The position numbers and the translations under genes are program-made. DNA of 64,000 nt from Circinella umbellata (lineage: Eukaryota; Mucoromycota; Mucoromycetes; Mucorales; Lichtheimiaceae), in contig JAIWNF010000016.1 of the NCBI GenBank assembly GCA_025093555.1, positions 434,001-498,000 of the forward strand, given 5' to 3'. Below the pieces are notes generated by a model. That model searched no databases, was not told the origin of the DNA, and saw only the letters and a program-made list of their open reading frames with translations. Every line of letters starts with the position of its first letter. Position 1 is the first letter of the stretch. Of the stretch, positions 25,031 to 35,975 are shown piece by piece.

Positions 25031-26189
25031 ATGCTTCTTTTACGTATACTTGCATTATTGGGTTTTGTGGCTACATTGAGTTTTGCTCAAGTAACTGAAG
25101 TAACTGATGATAATGTTGGATCATTAATTGGTAACTCAGATGAATGGCTTCTTGAATTGTAAGTAAAAAATAAAATAAAATGGTTTATGAAATATATACA
25201 TATATATTACATACGATATTATGTTATGAACAATGGTAACAACGAAAACTACAATAATCATAATAATACTAACACCAACACCAACACCAACACGCAATGA
25301 AAATATATGCGTCTATTTTTCTGTTTTTTTTAGTTATGCTGATTGGTGTGGTTATTGTCGTAAATTTGCACCGACGTATGAAGCAGTACAACGCGTTCTT
25401 GCAAGTAGTCCAACAAGTCATAATGTAGGTGTTGGTAAAGTCAATGTCGAAACAAGTCCCGGTTTAGCTGCTCGTTTCTTTGTTCAACGATTACCTACGA
25501 TTATGCATATTAAAAATCATGAAGTACGCGTTATTCCTGCAGATCGTATGAATGATTTAGTTTCTATTATTGAAGACCAATCATGGACTGAATTACAAGC
25601 TGTGAATGGTATGACATCACCTTTTAGTGTCATGTAAGTATTTTTCTTATTTTTCTTTTTATAACTCGGATGTATCATTTGAAATATTTTGATATGATAA
25701 GGATATAAAAACAACAGAAAAGTGGGAGAAAGAATAATATATTGATATATGGGATTATGGGATTATGGATTTGTGTTTGTAAAAGTTTGAAGGTGGAGGG
25801 GAGGATGGGATGGGGTGTCCTTGTATAACATCTTTTACAATAAAAATATAATAACTCAAATATTATATATATATATATATAGTGGTACCATGGTAGCCTG
25901 TACTGGAAAGATGGTGAAATGGGCATCTAGTATGTCTAATGTGACTATTTGTTTATTAATGGTCGCATTACTTGGTATGATAGTTATTTTCCCTATCTAT
26001 TTCCCTACGACAGCTGATTTGGAGAAGCAAGAAGAAGAAGCAAGATTATTGGAACAAGAAAAAGTACAACAAATCGAAGATAAAAAGAAAGATGATAAAG
26101 ATACATTGGATGATGGTAAATCAACTGCACCCAAGCCAGAATCATCGGAATCAACAACGAAGAAGCGTCGATCAAAGCGTATCGATTAA
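25031..26189 (+). CDS. TMX-type ER thioredoxin-related transmembrane protein
   Basis: Three exons (25031-25158, 25334-25633, 25883-26189) join to 244 residues. The protein has an N-terminal signal peptide (MLLLRILALLGFVATLSFA), then a thioredoxin domain with active site WCGYC in FYADWCGYCRKFAP (about residues 44-57), VGKVNVETSPGLAARF and the cis-proline segment RLPTIMHI. A single membrane segment follows (about residues 160-180, TICLLMVALLGMIVIF), then a charged cytosolic tail ending KKRRSKRID, rich in basic residues as in ER-retained type I proteins. TMX family members are thiol-disulfide oxidoreductases of the ER; the CGYC active site suggests a redox role, with substrate unknown. Each splice phase agrees. 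Confidence 0.86.
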
Positions 26190-26233
<44 letters not shown>

Positions 26234-27160
26234 TATACAAATAATAATCTAATCATAATAATACTTTACATGTACAAAAAAAACAATATAGCAAAATAAC
26301 AAAGTTTCTACAATCAATTAATAAAAAAATTAAATGGAAGAATAATAAAAAAAAGAATGATGAAGAGGACTGTGAATTAGTGACCCATTAACAGAAGCTT
26401 TTTTTTTGGGTCCTTTTGGCTTCAATGCTCTCCACCTGCGCATTTGAATTTTTTTAGTACATTCTTTATAGTAGGTTCGCCTTCTATGGCAAACTAGTAA
26501 TTTTTTTAAAAAAAAAATTAGCCTTGGTACCATGTCCTTAATGCTGTCAGAATTAAATAATCTAAAATCTTGAATTGTCACGTGATATGGTCTCCAAAGG
26601 AAGGCATGTTTGAAAGCGGCATAATCTTATACTACTAAATTAGCTTATGATTTGATGCCAAATAATAATATTCATGTTTAGGTTTTATATCTTTGACCAA
26701 TTAAATATTTTTGTGCGTCTAACTGGCCAATAGGGCAAAATTTTTTTTGTTTACTTTTGTTGTACCCGCAAAGTGTTGTGTAAGGTTGTTTTTTTTTTGT
26801 TATTTCATTCTTTCAATATGGCAGAAATTTCTCAAAAACAATGCACACTTAAACGAATTCATTCAACAGAAAGCAACAATAAATGTTAACGGGATTTAGA
26901 GAATATAATGATACTGAAAAAAGAAACTGACAAACTAATGGAAACAATTTAAAATATCATCATCTTAATCCACATTGAAATAATCCGAAGCTTACAGAAT
27001 ACATATCGTTTTACTTTTCTTATGACAATACTAAATTGGGAAACATAGTTTGAAATGAATAAATCGCCATTTAAATTACTGACCAAAAATGTTGAAGAGC
27101 AAAAAGTGTTTAAACCGAAAGATAATAATGGGTGGTAACAGAGACCTGTATGGCTTCAGA
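26190..27160. other. Intergenic; start of the repeat-rich block
   Basis: A TA-repeat (about 26192-26230) follows the TMX-type stop. I see nothing coding that I can support up to the transposase relic at 27165. Confidence 0.5.
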
Positions 27161-27164
27161 TAGT

Positions 27165-27640
27165 CTGTACCTTGGGAACAATTAGCTCACAGTAGTACTA
27201 GGCAGTTTGTGAATAGGATTGCACGTCAATGGAGGGTCGCCTCTGGCTCAGTCAGTACCTATATGAAATACGGTTGTTATAGCACTCCATAACCTTTCCC
27301 CCAAAATATCAAGTGGCCCGATCTAGTAGAACAAAAAAAGACAGCAACTTGCATTGAAGCATTGCATAACTTTTCTTATTGTGCTAGGTTTATTGATGGG
27401 ACCCATATAACTTTGTCACAAAAACCAAAAAAATAAAATAATAATAATGGGAGGTTTACTTTAATCATAAACAACGTTATTCGATAAATGTCCAAGCTAT
27501 ATGTGATTACAAAAGATTAATTTGACATCTACAAGTTAGATTGTCTGGTTGATTCAGTAAGTCGACGGCACATAGATGTCGTCAGTTTACAGAATTTTTC
27601 GTTAATTTCCACAGAAGGGAGCATAATTTTTCATAGTAAG
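27165..27640 (+). pseudogene. Decayed PIF/Harbinger (HARBI1-type) transposase
   Basis: Broken frames on the plus strand encode, in order, ARQWRVASGSVSTYMK, then a segment with FIDGTHITLSQKP (the first DDE aspartate motif, IDGTHI), then HKQRYSINVQAICDY (family form RYSINVQxVCD) and remnants of the GWPGSVHDxRVF motif. At least two in-frame stops (after ICDYKRLI and about 25 bases later) and frame shifts break it. These words in this order are specific to PIF/Harbinger DDE_Tnp_4 transposases, so the relic is well supported although the protein cannot be functional. Ends and terminal repeats were not found. Confidence 0.75.
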
Positions 27641-28122
27641 AGCAACCCCAGCAGTGGAGGTATAATCGTTTCTATTTCGATTGAAAATACAGTATTTTAA
27701 CTTGGTTTTCAGACCTTTTCATTTTTTTTTCAGACTATATCCTTATTTTTTGGGAAAAGAGTTGTTCTTGGCCTTTTAATATAAGCTTTTTTTTAAGCTT
27801 GAAAGAGCAACTATGGACTTTATTAACTACCAACCAGAAACTGATGCTCACGGTTATGCCGACAGTAATGATGAGATAGATTTCGAAGGTACTGCCATGG
27901 GGTATGGAAACATTGAAATGATTGTTAATTTCAGTGATATGAAGGAAGCAGAAAATAAACAAATGGTCGAAGCTGTTAATTGTATTTTTGAAGAAATACA
28001 AGTTCTTTCTATTCATAACATAAAGAGGTACAAAAAATAGACAAGACTAAATAGAGCGTTTTATATGCTTGAAACAAGAAGAAAGCTTGTCAATCCCAAA
28101 AGTTGCTGTGCAATGTGGTATA
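27641..28122. other. Repeat-block spacer with one short open frame
   Basis: A 75-codon plus-strand frame (27813-28040) starts MDFINYQPETDAHGY and is acidic, but matches no family I know. It may be a remnant of a neighbouring element. Otherwise nothing is seen. Confidence 0.3.
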
Positions 28123-29050
28123 TAGGGATCCTCATGAGAACTGAAGAACCGGAACCGAACCGGAACCGAACCGAGAAAGTCGAGATGGTTCTATGGAAGA
28201 AACCGATCAGAACCGACTCAGTTCTACATGGAAAGAACCGAGAACTGACATTATAATTTGGTAAATTCATAACATCTTTAAATTATGATGGGAAAAACAT
28301 TAATAACAAAAATAAAGTATAAAGATTGAGAATGTAAGGCTTCAGTTTTGTATAAACAAGTATTAACTATTAAGAAGCCAAAGTATATGCGTTTTTTTTA
28401 AAATATGTATTAGAAAAAAGAATCATAAAAGAAAGAACTAGTAGTTTTTTTTTGGCAGGCTAGAAAGGAAATCCCAAAATAGATATCCAGCATAATTTCT
28501 TTCACAAATGTAACAACAGTGCTTTTTTTTCTATTATCATATTTAAAACGCTCATTATTTTTTTTTTCAGCAATTACTTTTATAGATCCAGCAATTGTAG
28601 TCCTCCAAGTTCTATTAACACGACTGGTATTTTTAAAAAAAAATAATTACTTTTACAGATGTAATAGCAATAATACAATGGCTGTTTTTAATGGATATTT
28701 ATTTTTATAAATTACCAACAATACATTTCTTACTTACATTAAAGACAGCTTTCATTTACTTATTTCTTTTTGCTAATTATTTTAACAGTAATTTTCTAAC
28801 TTCCATGCAGTATGGCAGCTTTAAATAAAATATTCAATAGTTCCTGTTACTATATATTATCGCTTCAATAGAGCCACATGCAATACTTAATTCAAGATCA
28901 TCACCTCCATTCACCCTTTAGAAAAAATATTTCAGTTTTTTTAATAAATGAAATTTAATTAAAAAATTACTTCTGCTTTTTTTTATTGTACTTGTTGGCT
29001 GCATATAAAGATTTATCATGCTTATATTTTAAGATTTCTGTTTTTTTCAG

Positions 29051-29081
<31 letters not shown>

Positions 29082-29256
29082 CTATTAAATTACTATCATC
29101 GGTTTGTCGGTTTGTCAGTTCTTCTTAGTTCGTTGGTTCTTCTCGGTTCTTCTCGGTTCTTCTCGGTTCCTCACGGTTCAGTTCGGTTCTTACTAAAGGT
29201 CAGTCCGATTCAGTTCTCTTAAGGAACCGAACCGAATCGAACTGTGAGGATCCCTA
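28123..29256. mobile_element. hAT-like non-autonomous element with GAACCG sub-terminal repeats
   Basis: The 12-base terminal sequence TAGGGATCCTCA (28123-28134) occurs inverted at 29245-29256. Inside each end lies about 100-150 bases dense in GAACCG/AACCGA words (left 28145-28250), their complement CGGTTC at the right (29098-29240). Clustered short sub-terminal repeats and TAGGG-type ends resemble hAT elements. I found no 8-base target duplication (flanks GTGGTATA and CTTTCCAT), so class and exact edges remain uncertain. No intact transposase lies inside; a minus-strand stretch near 28450-28640 reads as a short relic (SRVNRTWRTTIAG). The right end sits inside the zinc-finger-family exon at 29257-29450. 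Confidence 0.6.
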
Positions 29257-29450
29257 CTTTCCATCATTTTTTGCTTTTTTTCTTTTGTTTTACATAAGAC
29301 TTCATCTCCGAAGTATTTTTCCATAACAACCTCATTCATAATACCTTTAATTGAATGGACCATAGTTTTTCTGCATACAAGAATCTCTGTGTTAAGAATT
29401 GTCTTTGTTTTATTGAACCTTAGTGTGATTATATTTTATACAGAAAAAAA
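29257..29450 (-). pseudogene. Fragment of the repeated zinc-finger gene family (3' exon)
   Basis: The minus strand encodes ILNTEILVCRKTMVHSIK then VVMEKYFGDEVLCKTKEKK. It aligns at DNA and protein level with 38500-38690 (minus), which lies directly after the zinc-finger frame ending at 38720. The frame runs into the right end of the hAT-like element at 29256, so that element cut this copy. Function unknown. Confidence 0.55.
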
Positions 29451-30020
29451 ATTCAATTTTGTTATAAAATAAAAATTAATTGTATGCATGATTTGAATCT
29501 CCGCAATAATAAAAAGTTAATAAAATTTCAAAAAAATATTTTATAGGTAGTAACATTTTTGCTACTATAAATATACCCACTAAGATAGATCCATATTTAT
29601 GGACGGCCTTAGCAAATCGTGCACCAGAAATAGACAACATTATGAAAGGAAATATCAACTATTACAGATCATCAACCGCTTTTAATAAGTGGCGAAATGC
29701 AATCACAAAAACATAAATCTGGCAAACTTCAACAAGAGTACTTTGTATGAATAGTGCTGGAAAACTTAAAAAAGCAGATGTCTGCCATCATTTTTAACCA
29801 GCTGCAGTAGATTGTAATACAATGAAGCAGTTATCTTTATTTAGAGAAATGTTCTGTATACCAAAAAATTTCAAAAATTTGGCGTAAACAATATGTCACC
29901 CTCAATTTACAAACTGCAGCTTGCTAAATATTAATGTAACTTGCGAAAGCATATTTATGGCCAATCAACTTCACATAATTTTCTCTTTAAAAAGTATTAC
30001 AAAAAACACAACCTCACTTA
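29451..30020 (+). pseudogene. Unidentified decayed coding sequence
   Basis: A plus-strand frame from about 29549 (after a TTTATAG acceptor-like site) reads GSNIFATINIPTKIDPYLW, then ALANRAPEIDNIMKGN, until a stop at about 29713. Beyond that, broken frames continue to about 29990. The look is of an old element gene with introns; I cannot name it. Confidence 0.3.
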
Positions 30021-30029
30021 TCAGCGTTC

Positions 30030-30549
30030 ACAATGGCAACTGAAGTGGAAAAAAACGTTGCGGGAAGCATTCAAAGAGATGAAAATGAAATCACACACAA
30101 TTGCTTTGAACATATAGCTGCAAAAGATTGGGAAAGTTGTAGATGCTCTAGCTTATTATATTAATCAAAAGCTCCCCGTTCAAGAAGCATATACTATGAT
30201 TGAAATTGCTTTACAAAAGACTGTCAAGTCACGAAAAAAATTAGAAGGCCGTGGTCAGGTAATCTTAGATAAGCTAAATGTAAGAAGAATAATTATCTCG
30301 TTAAATAAGAGTAATATATAAATATGACAAAACTAATGTTTTTTTATCAGACTTTAAAGGCTACCAGTCAAGGAGGTTTTGTTCTAAGTGCATCGTATTC
30401 CTTGGCCAAGGTAGCTGATCAGATCAACAACTTTGGCAGCATTACTCAGACAAACAGCATAACACAGCCTGTAAGTGAATGATTACTTGAGACAACTTCT
30501 TTTAATATTCATGAATTTCCTTATCTAGGGAAAGCGAAAAAGCAGTTAA
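30030..30549 (+). pseudogene. Unidentified gene remnant with two well-formed introns
   Basis: The last three exons are clear: an open stretch ending at 30258 (VVDALAYYINQKLPVQEAY... KLEGRGQ), 30351-30470 (TLKATSQGGFVLSASYS... TQP) and 30529-30549 (GKRKSS, stop). They are joined by GT...AG introns in phase 0. Upstream the same frame contains an in-frame TAG (about 30115), and an ATG-started frame (30029) is shifted by one base, so the 5' part is broken or spliced differently. Product not recognised. Confidence 0.4.
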
Positions 30550-30709
30550 AAATCTGGTAAGTTATAGGTAGACGTTTGTGAATGAAGTATGGCTGTATTT
30601 ACTAATTATATTATCACTTCTCAAACCAATAAAGTCGCTAAAGTAAGTTGACTTTATATCTCTATTTCAGAAGTAGTATAGTTTAATTATTTTTCATTTC
30701 TTATTTATA

Positions 30710-31087
30710 TGTAATGGTGTAAGACCATTACGACGATATATTCCACCATAAGGTTGTTGATCTACATGCTTATCCGCGGAATACTAAGGATAGACGATAG
30801 CATGGTTGAGCACATGGTTGGATATAGAAATATTAGGATAGTTATTCTATATAGAAATGTTGATCATTGATATTAGATATATATTGGTTAGATGTAAATT
30901 AGCCCCTGGTATTTCGACGTATATAAATAAAGGGGTTCCTGACAACCAGGAAACAGTAATTCGTTTTTATCATATATATTCTCGAGCCCCTTTTCTTTCT
31001 ACCAATATCTTAACTATTACGCTTCTTCATAAACTGGCTGATAGAACCCGATTGTAAGTATACAATAATCAGTCATGCGCTATTACA
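30710..31087 (+). mobile_element. Solo LTR with 5-bp target-site duplication
   Basis: 378-base segment starting TGTAATGGTG and ending GCTATTACA, so the ends form the inverted pair TGTAAT/ATTACA. It is flanked on both sides by TTATA (30705-30709 and 31088-31092), a perfect 5-base duplication as made by LTR-retrotransposon integrase. A TATATAAATAAAGG promoter-like word lies inside (about 30920). A diverged copy is at 13021-13378, reversed. No gag/pol reading frame is adjacent, so recombination between two LTRs probably removed the interior. Confidence 0.85.
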
Positions 31088-31099
31088 TTATATTTATAG

Positions 31100-31600
31100 A
31101 AGAATGGGCAAGTTCTGGTAAAAAAGCCAAAAAAGTCGTTCACTTTTTCTCCACCACTGATGACTGGGCAACTACTCACCATCAACAAACCTAGACTCCC
31201 TAAAGATGACACATCTTAGCTAGAAGCTGCTTTCGAAGTAATAATATCTGATACCCCATCAAATCCTACATCTAATGTTATTGTAAACAAGTACAATAAA
31301 AACATGGAGGAACAACACCTTAACAAATGCCTCGAAAGTTTGCCAAAGGTGAAAGATTTGCTTAAAAAAATGACCAGTGGAGAATACAAAGAAATGCTAC
31401 ACATAGTTGATATTATAAGTTTGACAGTGAGCACTCCAAAAGCGAAATAAAAGCAATTAGGCTTTTGAAGTACATCATGAACGATTATCATGCAAATTGA
31501 GAAAAGCCTGACTATTATACCATGACAAATGAAAGAACACCATATATACTGCAAGTATATCATTCCAATATTTAAATACTCTAGTGAAGTTTATAGAAAC
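31100..31600 (+). pseudogene. Unidentified decayed element gene
   Basis: Broken plus-strand frames read ...NVIVNKYNKNMEEQHLNKCL, KVKDLLKKMTSGEYKEML and, after a frameshift near 31449 and a stop, KPDYYTMTNERTPYILQVY. The continuity across breaks suggests one old protein; family not recognised. Confidence 0.3.
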
Positions 31601-32165
31601 CTTTCTTTCATATGGTAAGTAAAAGAACAGGTCTAACATGTAGCTCACATAGGCTATATTTAGTTTCTAATCCATTTTTGTGAACCACGATGTAGCCAGT
31701 GTGGATGTTTTTATATTAAATTTATAAGTGGATATATTTATTCAGCTACAACAGATGCTTATGTATTTTTATAGTGAGCACCAGTAATATTATCATATTT
31801 TACAACGTAATTATTTATTAAGATTTCTCAAGTTCTTTTGAGATAATATATGTTAAGCAATAATGATTTCAATATAATCAAATCTAGTACAGAGATATTA
31901 TGTCTGTATGTATTAAGTCTTTATAATGTGAATTTAGTTGTTATTAAATTCAAATACTACGTTTAATATATAGTCAACAAATAAATATATAAAATAAGTA
32001 AGATAATGATCTTAAGCTAATCTCTTGGATAAATAAAATAATTAAAACAACCCAATATATGGTGTTGAGTGATCAATAGAAAATAAATTTAAAATAAAGT
32101 TGATGCAACTTCAAATTGATAATTTTTATTTGGTTTAAAAAGTTGGGGTTTATATATCTTTTACA
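31601..32165. other. AT-rich spacer
   Basis: No coding signal or repeat structure recognised between the decayed gene and the tandem duplication. Confidence 0.5.
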
Positions 32166-32169
32166 ATTG

Positions 32170-32645
32170 TTCCGCAGTAACTTTCTAATATTATGCAGTT
32201 AAATCCGCAGCAACTGTTTAATGTCACGCAGTTATTACATGTCATTGTTTAATTAATTAATAGGGGGGATATTTATATTAAGTTGTTGTACAATAGATTG
32301 ATTCGTTTAAAAGGTAATAGAAATGAGAATATTCTTATATGAATAATTATTCTGAATATTCGTGTATCAAAATGGAAAATAAGAAAAGTTGTTTATGTAA
32401 GGGTTACCCCGCAGTAACTTTCTAATGTTATGCAGTTAGATCCACAGCAACTGTTTAATATCATAAAGCTATTACATGGGATTACATGATTAATTAATTA
32501 GGGGGGCGATATTTGTATTAAATTGTTGTACAGTAGGTTGATTCATGTAAAAGATAATATGAATAAGAATATTCTTATATGAACAATCACTCTGAATATT
32601 CATGTACAAAAATAGAAAATAAGAAAAGTTGTTCATGTAATGGTT
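32170..32645. repeat. Direct tandem duplication, 237-bp unit
   Basis: Two diverged copies (about 32170-32406 and 32407-32645) share CCGCAGTAACTTTCTAAT at their starts (32172 and 32409), GATATTTRTATTAARTTGTTG in the middle and AGAAAAGTTGTTYATGTAA at their ends. The second copy runs directly into the 14-bp minisatellite. No coding potential seen. Confidence 0.85.
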
Positions 32646-32649
32646 ACAA

Positions 32650-33430
32650 TCTTTTGAGGGAAACTTTTAGAGGGAACCTTTTGGAGGGAACCTTTTGGAG
32701 GGAACCTTTTTAAGAGGACCTTTTGGAGGGAACCTTTTTAAGAGAACCTTTTAGAGGGAACCTTTTAGAGGGAACCTTTTGCAGGGAACCTTTTGGAGGG
32801 AAACTTTTGGAGGAAAACTTTTGGAGGGAAACTTTTGGAGGGAAACTTTTTGAGGGAACCTTTTGGAGGGAAACTTTTAGAGGGAAACTTTTTGGGGGAA
32901 CCTTTTTGGGGGAACCTTTTAGAGGGAACCTTTTTAAGAGAACCTTTTGGAGGGAACCTTTTTAAGAGGACCTTTTGGAGGGAACCTTTTTAAGAGAACC
33001 TTTTGGAGGGAACCTTTTGGAGGGAACCTTTTTGAGGGAACCTTTTGGAGGGAACCTTTTGGAGGGAACCTTTTGGAGGGAACCTTTTGGAGGGAACCTT
33101 TTGGAGGGAACCTTTTGCAGGGAACCTTTTTGTGTGAAACTTTCTGAGGGAACCTTTTTGAGGGAACCTTTTAAAGGGAAACTTTTAGAGGGAAACTTTT
33201 TGAGGGAACCTTTTCAAGAGAACCTTTTGGAGGGAAACTTTTGGAGGGAAACTTTTGCAGGGAACCTTTTGCAGGGAACCTTTTGGAGGGAAACTTTTGG
33301 AGGGAACCTTTTGGAGGGAACCTTTTTGAGGGAACCTTTTTGAGGAAACCTTTTTATTGGACACTTTTTGTGGGAAACAATTTGAGGAAAACTTTTTGAG
33401 GGAAACTTTCTATTGAGCACTTTTTAAGGT
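32650..33430. repeat. 14-bp minisatellite, unit GGAGGGAACCTTTT
   Basis: About 780 bases of tandem 14-mers, near 55 units by length. Variants include GGAGGGAAACTTTT, TGAGGGAACCTTTT, TAAGAGAACCTTTT and GCAGGGAACCTTTT. Because 14 is not a multiple of three, all three frames are open for long stretches and give spurious repetitive peptides (REPFGGNLLEGTF-like). I do not call a gene. Confidence 0.95.
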
Positions 33431-34545
33431 AATCATTCGAGATGTTATATTAATAGAAATTAATAAATAAAAAGAGACATTAAAGAGTTAATGAGACCTA
33501 AGAGAACAATAATTGAACTGAAGTTTATTAAAATAAAATATTATCTCTATTTATATGAATCTTATTATTGATGGTGTTGTATTATAAGAACATTATCTCT
33601 TTATCCCAGATGAAATAAGAAATTATATTTAAAATATTTAAAATACAGACATGAACAGAACTCAATTCTAAAAAGGAAACTGAGTAAAATCGCATAACGA
33701 TGTCCTGCACCTCGTCAACTTAAATTAAAGAATAAAAGAACAGTAGCTATAGTAACCTTCTCAATATTAATGACTAATATCAAGTACCCGACTTTACTAT
33801 CAATCACCTACATCATTCTATTAACTAAGCCCCATAACTCATAGAATAGAAATCATATATATATGGGTTGTAAATATTATTTTAAAGAAATAACTTTACT
33901 CTAGTTTCTAAATTATTATTAAAGATATATAGCAAAGTCTCAAAGAATTTATACCTTGTTTTTATTTCCTACTCTTATTAAAATAACCAAATATCACAGG
34001 TGCTAGTATTACTATAAGCAATGGAATATGGGAAGAAGTAATGTGTGAAGAATTGCAGTCACCAAAGTAAAGTCGACCTGTTTTAGCTGCGCAACATCAT
34101 CACCACCACTATTTACCACTATCATATCAACTATGGAAATATTAACATCATTAGCATTATTAGCATCACCACTATTATTGGCCTCATCGATGTTAACTAC
34201 ACCTTCGTCCTCATCTATGCCAGCAGTACAATCATCCTCAATCTCAGCTGTTTCTAGCATTATTACAACCCATTCCATCAAAACCCTTGTTTTCTATAAA
34301 AGTAACTATTCCTAAAAAAGGAAGACATCAATAAATTCAAATAAAACAATAACATTTTTCATATATTATTTTTGTACACTTCCATACCTTAATTATGCAC
34401 ATCATAAAATATATAGTAAAATGAAGAAATTCTTCTCTGGATCATATATTAAGTCTCATTTTTTTAAAAAAAAGAAAAAATAACAAAACATAGTAAATCT
34501 CCCCTCGGTATATTACTCATGTCACTTTTTTTTTTTTCTTTTTTC
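33431..34545. other. AT-rich spacer without a supported gene
   Basis: A 89-codon minus-strand frame (34281-34012) is Asp/Asn/Val-rich and has no recognisable domain; I leave it uncalled. Nothing else stands out. Confidence 0.4.
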
Positions 34546-34549
34546 CTTT

Positions 34550-34760
34550 CAAAATTCAAAATGACTGTGCTCATATTTTTAACACGATGTCACATTTGCA
34601 ATGATCATATAGTAATCTTCATAATAAGCACAAATGTATGGACGGTTGCAAATCAAAACACGCTATAATGTCAGTAAAACGACAAACCATGGAAGGTCAC
34701 CCAAACAAACAAAATCTACACGATCAATATTTGGGCAGCTCTAGTTTTTGGGAATGATTA
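34550..34760 (+). pseudogene. Diverged 5' fragment of the zinc-finger gene family
   Basis: The sequence from the ATG near 34561 reads TVLIFLTRCHICNDH. A 37-base stretch (about 34574-34610) matches exactly the reverse complement of about 39690-39726, upstream of the zinc-finger frame on the minus strand. Weaker similarity continues for another 100 bases (AACCATGGAAGGTCACCCAAA against AACCAAGGAACGCCACCCAAA). This makes it a second, inverted and broken copy of that family. Confidence 0.55.
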
Positions 34761-34868
34761 AGACTTTATACTTATTTATTTTGAGCATAAACAACAGTTA
34801 CTTCTTGTTGCATATGTAATTCTGATTTAACATTATACTATTTTCATGTGCTGTCTACACCTGTACTT

Positions 34869-35501
34869 TTACTTTTCGAAAAATTGAAATGAATCGTCGA
34901 TAGCCGTTGCCACTGATTCGTTTGCTGAATTGATGTAAGGTTGGTGAAGAGCGGCTAACAGAGCATTCAATCCAGTATTTCCAATGATGCTTATAGACTG
35001 TTGATTATTTTCATAAAGCTTGAGAATTTCGCTGATGACTTTTTCGATTTCTTTATTGCCACTTGATAAGCCATTTTCTACTACATTCTTACTCAATCTT
35101 CCTTTGTCACCTGATTTCAAAACACTATCAGCAATACTTGAGAAAAATTCGGCAGAGGGACATCGACCACGGTCAAAGTTTGATAATGTAAATATTGAGT
35201 AAGGTTGGCATTGATGTGCTCTAGTTACAAAACCAGAGGCACGGCACAAATAATATGTTGAAGGCGACTCGAAATGAGTGCCTACCTGTCTTAGCTGATC
35301 TAATATATTATAATTAGTCACAGCGTTGGCATCTTTATTTTCTGCTAATTTCATGGCTTTATTATAAGCATATTTATCAATGTAAATCCGTGTCGAAAAA
35401 GAATCTTCCAGAGCTTCCAATTTAAACGATGTTGATACTGCCCCCAAACTTGGTTTTTCTTTCTTGCCCAAATGGACAAAGGATGTAATCAAGTAATTCA
35501 T
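34869..35501 (-). CDS. Hypothetical protein, 210 residues
   Basis: An uninterrupted minus-strand frame from ATG at 35501 to the stop at 34869, with balanced amino-acid use unlike the low-complexity frames around it. There is no signal peptide or membrane segment. The middle holds RASGFVTRAHQCQPYS and the end is helix-like (KEIEKVISEILKLYENNQQ). I recognise no domain. It lies among mobile-element relics, so it may be an element gene, a captured host gene or a single exon of something larger. Confidence 0.45.
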   Translation of the reverse strand: MNYLITSFVHLGKKEKPSLGAVSTSFKLEALEDSFSTRIYIDKYAYNKAMKLAENKDANAVTNYNILDQLRQVGTHFESPSTYYLCRASGFVTRAHQCQPYSIFTLSNFDRGRCPSAEFFSSIADSVLKSGDKGRLSKNVVENGLSSGNKEIEKVISEILKLYENNQQSISIIGNTGLNALLAALHQPYINSANESVATAIDDSFQFFEK

Positions 35502-35719
35502 TGTTTGAGTCCTATTACAAGTTTGGGTCCATGCTGACTATGCAAGATCATGGGGTAAACATCAATATATCTCAATGGGATAGAAGGTGGTAACGAGGTT
35601 GGTATTGTTGATTGTTTTTTGGGCAACAAGTTGGAATCGATTTGATTATGTTATTATCTATTAAGAAAGTAAATATAATAAAATTTGAAAAAATGATATG
35701 ATAGAAAAATAGATATCGA

Positions 35720-35975
35720 TAATGTTATTTTAGAATTTGAAAGTAAATTAAATGATGAAGTTGATAAATTAATAATTAACAATTGAATTTTTTTAAGAGA
35801 ATCTTGGCTGGAAATTAAAAATAGATTTAATCATCTTACAAAAATAAAAGGTGTAAAAAATGAATTATTGGAAAAATTAGAATATGTTCCTGTTTATTAT
35901 TTTTTAACTAAATTATATATGTACTAATTGAGAATATCCAGGTCCATACTGTGGGATAGAAATAGGATGGGTGCA
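35720..35975 (+). pseudogene. Truncated 5' copy of the chromodomain-DDE transposase family
   Basis: Plus-strand broken frame reading ESWLEIKNRFNHLTKIKG, then EYVPVYYFLTKLYM, and after a frameshift EYPGPYCGIEIG. It matches the N-terminal parts of the transposase copies at 36279-37804 and about 41400-41620 (YFLTVLYxNxEYPGPY). It carries a stop inside and ends before the catalytic domain. Confidence 0.75.

Noticed and set aside
25233..25330. Plus-strand start at 25233 with a Thr/Pro-rich leader to the thioredoxin domain
   Set aside because: It reads through intron 1; the ATG at 25031 gives a signal peptide and the splice phases agree.
32723..33420. Several overlapping open frames with EGTFWREPFGGNL-type repeats on both strands
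   Set aside because: They are the three readings of a 14-base tandem repeat; nothing outside the repeat supports coding.
34004..34012. TAGTATTAC, like the nonanucleotide of CRESS replication origins
   Set aside because: Flanking bases allow only a 4-bp stem and the site is about 9 kb from the Rep relic; a 9-mer in AT-rich DNA is expected by chance.
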